A DNA stretch of 64,000 nt from Amaurobius ferox (Eukaryota > Arthropoda > Arachnida > Araneae > Amaurobiidae), in contig OX578140.1 of assembly GCA_951213105.1 (NCBI GenBank), positions 123,249,649 through 123,313,648 of the forward strand, written 5' to 3'. The notes beneath the pieces were generated by a model that made no database searches, was not told the origin of the DNA, and saw only the letters and a program-made list of their open reading frames with translations. Below, in pieces: positions 56,960 to 64,000 of this stretch; within the stretch, counting starts at the first letter, position 1; each line of letters starts with the position of its first letter. Position numbers and translations under genes: made by a program.

Positions 56960-57850
56960 ATCAGATGGCAATTGCTGCTCCCTTGTTTTAGTGTCCAGCG
57001 TACTAAAGGAGATACATGACAGCCCCACTGGAAGGCATTTTGGCATCAGCAAGATGCTGAACAAAGTTTGTGAATGTTTCTTCTGGTGCAATGCGAGATT
57101 TAATGTGGAGCGCTGATGTAGAGAATGCATGGAATGCAGTGCTCGGAAGGGACCAAAGAAGAAAACACTTGGGTCTCTTCAGTGTTATCATATCGAAGCT
57201 CTTTTTGAGAGAATTGCACTGGATGTTTTGGGGTCATTACCATGAACTTTAGACAATAACAAATACATCCTAATAGTAATGGACTACTTCATGGTGGCCA
57301 GAAGCTTATGCAATCCCTGACCAAGAGTCTATAATCATCAGTGAAAATTCTCACTTGGAACTGGATATGTTGTTACAGGTTCCCTTTCTCATCCATTCTG
57401 ACCAGGGAATGAACTTTAACTCTGGCATATTTACAGGATTGTGCAAACTACTCGATATGGACAAAACTGGGACCGTCACCTACCGTTGTTCCTGCTAGCC
57501 TACCGCAGTGCTGTACATAAATCGACTGGTCATTCTTCGTCAAAAATTCTGTTTGGCCAGGATCTATGACTACTATGTAACCTAATGTTTGTAAGACCAT
57601 GTGATGCTCCTCCATTGTCTGATGAATATGTATAAAATCTACAGGCACGGTTGGAGGAGCTTGTGAGATGATCAACATTGTTACCGATAGAATGAACACA
57701 CAGAACGATACCAAAGCTAATGAAGTACGATTACCCTCAATGATGACTAGGATTATCGTCAAAACTGCAGCACAATTGGGAAGGACCATACGTCAGAAAG
57801 AAAAGAATAAATAATGTTGTTTATCGAATCCAGAAATCATCTTTGAACAA
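56960..57850 (+). pseudogene. Integrase region of pol, broken
   Basis: Pieces in several frames follow the order of a gypsy integrase: a zinc-binding-like segment ('KEIHDSPTGRHFGISKMLNK', then a Cys-x2-Cys region near 'RECMECSARKGPKKKTLG'), the first catalytic Asp in 'FERIALDVLGSLP', 'NKYILIVMDYFMVARS', the second Asp in 'LIHSDQGMNFNSG', and then 'WDRHLPLFLLAYRSAVHKST' and 'HNWEGPYVRKKRINNVVYRI'. The segment with the catalytic Glu, between 'LLDMDKT' and 'WDRH', is deleted. Many stops and frameshifts; inactive. Confidence 0.75.
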
Positions 57851-57920
57851 GCCAAAAATTGTCCATATCGACCCCATATTTTAGACTGCAGTAGATTGAT
57901 ACTGCCTGGGACGTACAGTC

Positions 57921-58616
57921 TTAACCCTTTTGCGACGGCGGCATTCCGGAGCTGTCGCGGCTCAAAAAACGGAGCGCTTCGCTTCCAAACTGTTCCCAAA
58001 GGACGGCAAATTTTTTGCGCTAAGCCTAACAACTCTAAAAAAAAAATCACTAAAAATTACCTATTCAACACAAAAATCTACTTTTTTCAGAAATAAAAGA
58101 AATATTTATTTTCTATTTGATGTATATTTTTCATACAAATCTGAATACAAAATACTTGTTAGTTGCTCCCATTCTTTTATCCAAAATAAACAAATAATTT
58201 CACTGCCTCTAAAACCCAAACAAAAAAAAAAATACTCTCTTATATTCCTCTGATTCACCAACGAAATCATAACGCTGAAATAAAAACAAAACCCGAAACT
58301 CAATTATAAAATTGTTGATGCTGTAAGAATTGCTCTGTCTGTTTATATTACAAAATCATGCTTCACCACTCCAAATGGAGAAATAATTCATTAGATCCTC
58401 CTTATGCCAAGGTCATGCATCTGCAAAATACATTGAAGTTAGTTCCATGGACATTTAACGCCATCTAGTAGACAAATTAAAACGTTCATGAAGGCACGCA
58501 TGCGTGCCACTCTCCATTTACGGTAAAGTTTCCTCCGTCACGAGTGCGTGCCGCGCATCCTTGAATGCAAGTTCGCAGCCGACACGCGGGCGTGCCAATC
58601 GTCCCGAAAGTGTTAA
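57921..58616 (-). mobile_element. piggyBac MITE inserted between integrase and PPT
   Basis: TTAA at both ends (57921-57924 and 58613-58616). The right end in reverse complement reads 'ttaacactttcgggacg' and then 'ctgcgaacttgcattcaagga', the same as the 5' subterminal region of the piggyBac at 50755. The interior (about 58220-58470) is an inverted relative of 50880-51150. It has no transposase core, so it is an internally deleted derivative of the same family. Confidence 0.85.
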
Positions 58617-58628
58617 GGAGGGGGACAG
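58617..58628 (+). other. Polypurine tract of the LTR element
   Basis: 'gagggggacag' directly precedes the 'tgttgcgaat' start of the 3' LTR; together with the TTAA-adjacent 'aagg' it forms a purine run, the expected plus-strand priming site. The piggyBac MITE lies immediately upstream. Confidence 0.65.
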
Positions 58629-59301
58629 TGTTGCGAATGTAGAAAGCCCAGACCACACGACCAACCCAAAGGCTTATGGTAGCTTTCAGTGTTGCGAATG
58701 TGTAATAATCTCTCACTGGCATCCCCCGTCTTATATTTTGTTTCTATCACAAACTAAATGATACCATTGGTTTGTTTTCTCCAGAAGACAGCGGTACGAA
58801 CATTCCTTCCCTGACATCACTGTATGATTACTAGAATTTTGAGTCCAACAGGTTTCCAGATTTGGTAATTCCTTGCCAATTTGGCGACTTCTGGACTGTT
58901 CTAGAAACTTCATGAAATAACAATTAGTCCAGGAGATATTAGATAATTCTGGAAATTTCTACAGAGAGATTTCCAGAAATGTTTATAGAGAGACTGTAAA
59001 AAGGACTCATAACTCCGTTGGAGTGCAGTTGACGAGTTGACAATATACGAGCTACAGTGGACTGTGACTTTTGTCAATGTTTTGAGAATAGTAGCTGTTG
59101 TTTTGTGATATTATTTTTACCAGTATTTTGAGAATATTATCGCTTATTTTATGTAATTAGCGGAGCATTTAAGTGCTGTTTGATTGTATATTGTTCCTGT
59201 TTAATTTGTGCTTATGAATAAACATAAGTTATCCAGAAACTTGGACTCATTCTTATATCCTGCATATACACCCACGATTCTAGACGATACGTTTCGTAAC
59301 A
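58629..59301 (+). repeat. 3' LTR, split by a SINE tail
   Basis: Begins 'tgttgcgaatgt' at 58629, is interrupted after 58640 by 46 bp of SINE tail and a second copy of the target (58687-58701), and continues to 'cgtaaca' at 59301. It has an extra block at about 59086-59125 relative to the 5' LTR. Contains 'gaataaacataag' as probable poly-A signal. Confidence 0.8.
58641..58686 (-). mobile_element. SINE-tail mini-insert in the 3' LTR
   Basis: 46 bp, 'agaaagcccagaccacacga' to 'ggcttatggtagcttt', the reverse complement of the 3.1-kb and 32.3-kb modules, shortened at its 5' side. A perfect 15-bp duplication 'cagtgttgcgaatgt' flanks it (58626-58640 and 58687-58701). It entered at the boundary of the PPT and the LTR. 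Confidence 0.9.
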
Positions 59302-59305
59302 ATAT

Positions 59306-59869
59306 CATTGCCTTTTGTAATGTATTTTTATTGTTAGGATTGAACCTTACTGGTCCAGCCCATTCCAAGTCCACCATAGGAACATACAAATTTTGGAGGA
59401 ATAATTCGAGAAATGGAGCAGCTAAACAGTTCAAATTTGGCATTTTGTTGCATTTCATAGCATATTTTAATTCTTTGGATTTTAAACAATACTGGTTCAG
59501 CCTACCAAAGGAGATAAAGTTTTTGTTTTGTGAGTAACATGAGAACCAGAGCAGTAAAAATGCCTAAATTAGGCTCATCGCAGCTTCTCTTTGTATATTT
59601 TTATTATTTGAATTTTGAACTATACTAAAAAGTAGAAAAAGAATAATAAGTTTTAGAATCCACAACTTTATTTTAAAATACACTACGAAAATAAATAAAT
59701 GTTCTTACATTTTTATCTCATACAATAAAAGTGGGTGACTTGAAATTTTATAAAATAATGTATCATTAACTTAGTACACTGCATAATATCATTATTCAAT
59801 GGATTTAATAATTGAATAGATATATGGAATCACTGGTAGTATAGCCGTTCTTCATACGGAATATATAAT
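59306..59869. other. Unassigned
   Basis: The sequence between the LTR element and the next repeat. The ORF crossing the LTR edge (59208-59537) is not a gene. Confidence 0.3.
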
Positions 59870-60500
59870 ATAAAAGCATAATTCACAATTATATGTAAAT
59901 TCCTGTAGTATTCAAAATGGCACTGTTATTCAAAACATTCTATTAAAATATTTAATTCTCCTAAATGGATGTATTAGAATCTACATTCTCATAACACAAA
60001 GTTATCTTCACAGGCAGATCTGAAGACTAAAACATTCTTGTCCCATTTGTAAACAAATTTACAAAAAAGATAAAATTGGATCAATGCAAGCCAAAAAGGA
60101 AAACTCTAAAATTGTTTTAAAAGATAAGCCCGTACTATTTATATTTTATTTTAACAATTGGCTAAACACAATATATGAATTAACTAGCTGAACACAATAT
60201 ATGAGTGTCTTTCTTACAACATCTGAATTTGAAAAATATTTTCCAAAATAAAATAGATGATGTAAGAAAGTAAGAAATTGAAAATATCAATCATTTTTGC
60301 AATCTTTAAAACCGAAGGCCGTAATTGATATAACCTAATCAAAAATGCAATACCTTTCATTTATAAAAAAAAAATTATGTCCATTTCTTTATTATTTAAA
60401 TCTAGTAAAAATTATCTACCATATAAACATATTTGGTTTAATTATATTGCTGAGCAACGTATCATTTTCTTCCAATAAATTTGCCGAGAAAATATCGTTA
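59870..60500 (+). repeat. Dispersed repeat, copy B (partner at 9.48-10.64 kb)
   Basis: Co-linear with the outer parts of 9480-10640 but lacks its roughly 550-bp interior, which suggests that copy A gained an insertion or copy B lost it. Confidence 0.65.
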
Positions 60501-61629
60501 GCATAATGTTATCACTACGGAAGGTTCGTTTTTTATTAATATATCAACAACCCCTGGTCCTAGAAATTCAAAACATGAATTAAAATTTAGGTAGGGCTAT
60601 TTCAAGGTTACAACAAAATTTCATGAAATTCTGTGCAACCATTCTTCTTTGATGATGAGACAAACACTAATGAACACAGACAGATTTTAAATTTTATTTA
60701 TATAGATTATCACTGTATGAAATCAATGATTCATAAATTATTTATGTTAGGCTTTAGAGTATATCTCTATTTAATAAAATATTTATTTTATTTCATTTCC
60801 AGCTAGCCACTTTTACTGCATAACAATTTTTTTTTTGGTTACATTTTTCAATAAAAGTCTTCATCCTGAGACTTGTTTATTTGTTTTTAATTTAACATAT
60901 CTTAGCATGTTAAATGTATAGATGCTTGAATTCTAATAAATCAGGAAATCTGATATTTATATATCAAGGATATCTTTGATATCCACTGACTGTACCGTCA
61001 CCAGGAGCTAGAAAATTTTCTATAAATGCTATTTTATAAACCTTTGTCAATTGGCATCGAGTTTATTCAAGATCAAGCTCGAACTAAATAAGATTTCAAT
61101 AGGAGGTTCATAATAAAAAATCCTGTTGCTATCAGGTGTTCGGGAAATTTATCATTTTTTATAATAAATTTGGTGCCAGTATATAGATTATTAACATAGA
61201 AGCTTGAAAAAATGCAAATTGCTTTCTATCTGCCAGTGCAGTTTTTGACAAAAATTTGCTGATAAGCTTAAACAAAGGTGAAACCGTTATACTGATGCTT
61301 GCTGCTATACTTAGCACAACAAAATATAATTCTAAAAGCCACATAAAACATTTCAAATTATTATTTCACTCTTTGAAAAGCTTTCTAACATGAGTTTTGT
61401 CGATATGAGTTACCTAAATGGATTGTTATAGAAATTCTTTCAATCACATTTTACTGTCTCATAGAATGTAGGATAGAGAAAATATTATTTTCATGAGAAT
61501 TTTTGATTTTGAGGCCAAAACATGTTTTAGGACCTCTTGAACACATTTCAACTCTTTTTAGAGTGATGTCCGTCAATCTGCCATAAAGCTTGGACCACGT
61601 AATCATACAGCAGATTAGAGTTCTGTATC
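60501..61629. other. Unassigned
   Basis: No gene supported. A minus-strand ORF at 61159-61356 is hydrophobic over its first 35 residues but has no splice or family support. Near 61527-61572 is the relative of the 7.4-kb fragment. Confidence 0.3.
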
Positions 61630-62045
61630 GGACCCTAACCCAGCTCAAGTGCTTAGGCCAAGTTCCATCTGAGGGTCAGGCCTGAGTTTTTAAAAACTAT
61701 TTCGGGCAGGGCCAAGCTCGGACTGGGTTCAAGCTTAATTTTTAATGCGTCGGGTATGGCCAGGCTGAGCATATTTAATTATGAAAAGAAATTAAATGAA
61801 TTTTAATTGAATACATGAAATTGTGTTTATTTGCTAAGGAGAGATAAATATTTAAAAACAGTCCAAACTTTTATCTCAATTCTTTGATAAAAATTTCCCA
61901 TATTCATGTTTTTAACACATTTGAATACAAATCATTTCGGAGTGGATTATGTTGAGACTCAATGTCTTCGGGCCGTCACGAGTTATAAATTTCTTTGAGC
62001 TCGGGCCAGGTTTAAGCACTAGTACTGTCGGCCATGCCAGTTTAA
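61630..62045 (+). repeat. Dispersed repeat with 'gggc' words, copy B (partner at 16.25-16.67 kb)
   Basis: See copy A for the shared blocks. It ends near 'tttaaaatatgaaattttgg', shortly before a SINE head. Confidence 0.6.
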
Positions 62046-62130
62046 AATATGAAATTTTGGTCAATGCAGACATGTATCCTGTGTCTCATGATGAAAAGTA
62101 GTCCAGGATTAAGGCCAACTTCATGCCCTA

Positions 62131-62183
62131 TGCTCGACAGCGTAGTGGTTAGCATGCGAGGATTGTACTCGATGACCCAAGGT
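62131..62183 (+). mobile_element. tRNA-like SINE head, cut by a hAT
   Basis: 'gctcgacagcgtagtggtta' with 'gcatgcgaggattg' looks like the 5' half of a tRNA-derived SINE (A box 'tagtggttagcatgc'). It stops at 'cccaaggt', where a B box ('ggttcgaatcc') would start, and the hAT terminus follows at once. So the hAT apparently jumped into the B-box region. Confidence 0.55.
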
Positions 62184-64000
62184 CAGGGGTCGGCAACCTG
62201 CGGCTCGCGAGCCGCATGCGGCTCTTTTGTTGTAAAGTTGCGGCTCTCCAGTTCCATACGAAAAAATTAATAATTTATTATCAAAACCCTTAAAAAATAA
62301 GAAAATATATTTTTAAGTACCTAATTTCTCAATAGCTTCTATATTCATAATCGTTAATTACAAATCGCTACGCTTAACATGACCGTAATGAGATAAATTT
62401 GAACTATTGTTTTGTTCTTAGAGATGAGACTCCGTGACCATGTTCATCTTTCAGCCAATTGCATTCCATTTCCGTCTCCCCCAAACAGCCACCGTCTAGA
62501 CGTGTTGACAGTCAGTCATCTCGGATAGCGCGGTCGACGTTACGTTGCATGTGTGTTAGTTTAATCGCTTGCGGTTTTTGCGTGTCTATTCGCTTGTTGT
62601 TTCAAGAAGAATACGATTTGGAAGCGAATTATCTTCTCAAAGGTATGTACGCGTATAATATAATAAAATCAGTAACAGAATTGGACTACATATCTGAGGA
62701 TCGTGTTAACGAAGTAATAATGGTAAATAAATTGTTTGCCGTCTTAGATAGCCAAGTAAAATTAAAAAAAAATCATTTTTTCAGCTCCGCTGCCAGCATG
62801 GCATCTAGTAAAAAAAACATAAGAACTGAAGAAGAAAACCGAGAATTCAATCAGGATTGGACGGAGTCGTTTGCATTCATATGTAACACAGACGGCCTTC
62901 CGACTTGTCTCATTTGCCACGAAAAACTCGGACACAATAAGAAGTCAAATTTGGAGAAACACTTCACTACAAAACATACCCAGTTTGCTAGTAAATATCC
63001 AACCGGTGACGCACGAAAAAAAGCTGTTGAAGAGCTCCAAAAAAAACCAACAACCGTCAAGTTCTATGCTAAGTAACTGGGCGCAATCTTCCAATAATAT
63101 AAATCTGGCAAGCTTTGCAGTATCATTAGAAATTGCAAAAAGAGGAAAACCATTCACAGATGGTGAGTACGTCAAAGATTGTTTTATACGTGCATCTGAA
63201 GAACTGTTTCTTGATTTTAAAAACAAAGCAGAAATCATGAAAAAAAAATCAAAGATTTGCCATTATCAGCTAAAACAGTACAAGATAGAACTGCTAAAAT
63301 GTCTTCAAATGTAACACATATGCAAGTGGAAGACATTCAACTGGTTTCTGCCTTATCACTTGCTATAGATGAGTCTTGCGACATAAAAGACACTGCACAA
63401 GTTACCCTTTTCGTCAGGTGTATGTCGTCCCAAGGTCCAAAAGAAGAACTGCTAGGATTGCTACCACTCTCAGGGCAAACTCGTGGAGAAAATATAGCAA
63501 ATGCTGTGCAAAAATGCCTGGAAGACAATGGAATCGATATAAATAAAATCGTTTCTATAGCAACTCATGGAGTCAGAAGTATGACAGGAATACATAGAGG
63601 GGTAACATCAATTCTTCAGAAAAAAATAAACCACGAAATTCTAACGTTTCATTTATAATTCATCAAGAAGCACTTTGTGCCCAAACATTTCCGGTCGAAA
63701 TAGTTGAGGTCATGAACTTGGTAATTAAGATTATTACCAGCATCTTGACAAAAGCACTCTACCATTGCCAGTTTAAAGATTTCCTTGAAGAAATAGATAG
63801 CCAGTTTTCTGACCAACTTCTGCACAATAAAGTGCGATGGCTTTCCAGAGGTAACGTGTTGCAACGTTTTACTTTGTGCTTGAGTGAAATAAAAACATTC
63901 CTCAATGAAAAAAAGCATTGACCATCCCGAATTGGAAGAATACAAATGGCTGCAAAAATTCAACTTCATGGTAGATACGACAATGAACTAAATCTAAAAC
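62184..64000 (+). mobile_element. hAT element, 5' part (continues beyond the window)
   Basis: Starts with 'caggggtcggcaacctgcgg', a classical hAT terminal inverted repeat, followed by a short palindrome ('gcggctcgcgagccgcatgc'). The 8 bases before it are 'cccaaggt' (62176-62183), the expected target copy. The transposase begins at 62798. The right end is outside the window. Confidence 0.85.
62798..64000 (+). pseudogene. hAT transposase (GTF2IRD2/SCAND3-like group), frameshifted and partial
   Basis: Probable start Met at 62798 ('MASSKKNIRTEEENREFNQD'). Residues about 25-70 carry a BED-like zinc finger: 'FICNTDGLPTCLICHEKL' then 'SNLEKHFTTKHTQF' (C-x2-C ... H-x4-H). After a frameshift near 63055 follow 'FAVSLEIAKRGKPFTDGEYV'; after another in the A run near 63240, '[20 protein letters not shown]' with the first acidic site and '[11 protein letters not shown]'. 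Where active relatives have 'TDGAxSMTG', His replaces the second Asp. After about 63650 comes '[13 protein letters not shown]', and then 'KVRWLSRGNVLQRFTLCLSE'. At least three to four frameshifts break it; the C-terminal dimerisation part is outside the window. Confidence 0.85.

Larger units (their letters stand above)
56014..59301 (+). mobile_element. Ty3/gypsy-like LTR retrotransposon, internally deleted
   Basis: Two LTRs (56014-56581 and 58629-59301) flank a reduced interior. 'atat' occurs outside both ends (56010-56013, 59302-59305), a plausible 4-bp target duplication. After the 5' LTR comes 'ttgatgtcagaagtgggg', a primer-binding-site-like sequence complementary to a tRNA 3' end (normal form 'tggtgtcagaagtggg'). 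A polypurine tract 'aaggaggggga' lies right before the 3' LTR. Between them there is only a gag start and the integrase part of pol; protease, RT and RNase H are gone. A piggyBac MITE and a SINE tail have inserted later. Confidence 0.85.

Noticed and set aside
61159..61356. Fragment of a chemoreceptor-like membrane protein
   Set aside because: Only hydrophobic composition supports it; no flanking exons, motif or splice context.

Overview
The window is AT-rich nuclear DNA from an animal: long introns, GT-AG splice sites and dense fossil transposons. An arthropod is most likely, because the 5S-rRNA-like segment at 48.8-48.9 kb, the mariner, piggyBac, BEL/Pao, jockey-type and Tigger remnants and the intron sizes all fit. 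A chelicerate, perhaps a spider, is my guess from the transposon mix and is not proven. There are no bacterial operons, phage genes or CRISPR arrays.

One host gene can be built with confidence on the + strand. Five coding exons (3732-5454, 12701-12834, 13002-13135, 27339-27396, 36826-36963) join in one reading frame through consistent splice phases (1, 0, 2, 0) and encode about 725 residues of a Lys/Ser-rich, probably nuclear protein with a 141-residue tandem duplication. I do not recognise the family. A weaker case is a minus-strand terminal exon at 47682-47741, which would belong to a convergent gene.

Nearly everything else is mobile DNA. By region: 0.6 kb tRNA-headed SINE; 3.1 kb two short SINE-tail inserts; 6.3-6.5 kb hairpins and a tRNA-like SINE; 7.6-8.2 kb decayed transposon protein; 8.4-9.4 kb foldback element; 9.5-14.5 kb dispersed repeats; 17-19.3 kb reverse-transcriptase fossil interrupted by an element with tandem repeats; 23.2-24.8 kb a similar inverted-repeat element with a tandem array; 25.2-26.3 kb Tigger/pogo with TA target duplication; 27.8-32.4 kb a hAT element carrying a second hAT (8-bp target duplication intact) and a SINE-tail insert; 33.4-34.2 kb BEL/Pao end; 40.2-41.0 kb relative of the inner hAT; 41.9 kb dimeric SINE tail; 43.7-44.5 kb LINE cut by a hAT; 45.3-46.0 kb inverted tandem array; 48.2-48.9 kb two SINEs of one family; 50.8-51.4 kb piggyBac 5' part; 52.9-53.7 kb mariner; 56.0-59.3 kb Ty3/gypsy-like LTR element carrying a piggyBac MITE and a SINE tail; 62.2 kb to the end, a hAT with a decayed transposase.

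The most interesting signal is the SINE family. Two adjacent copies share body and tail but differ at the head: one has a tRNA-like head, the other a nearly complete 5S-rRNA-like head upstream of a degenerate tRNA-like part. The 3' tail of the same family (46-140 bp) also occurs alone or as a dimer at four other loci (five inserts), each with 13-22 bp target-site duplications.
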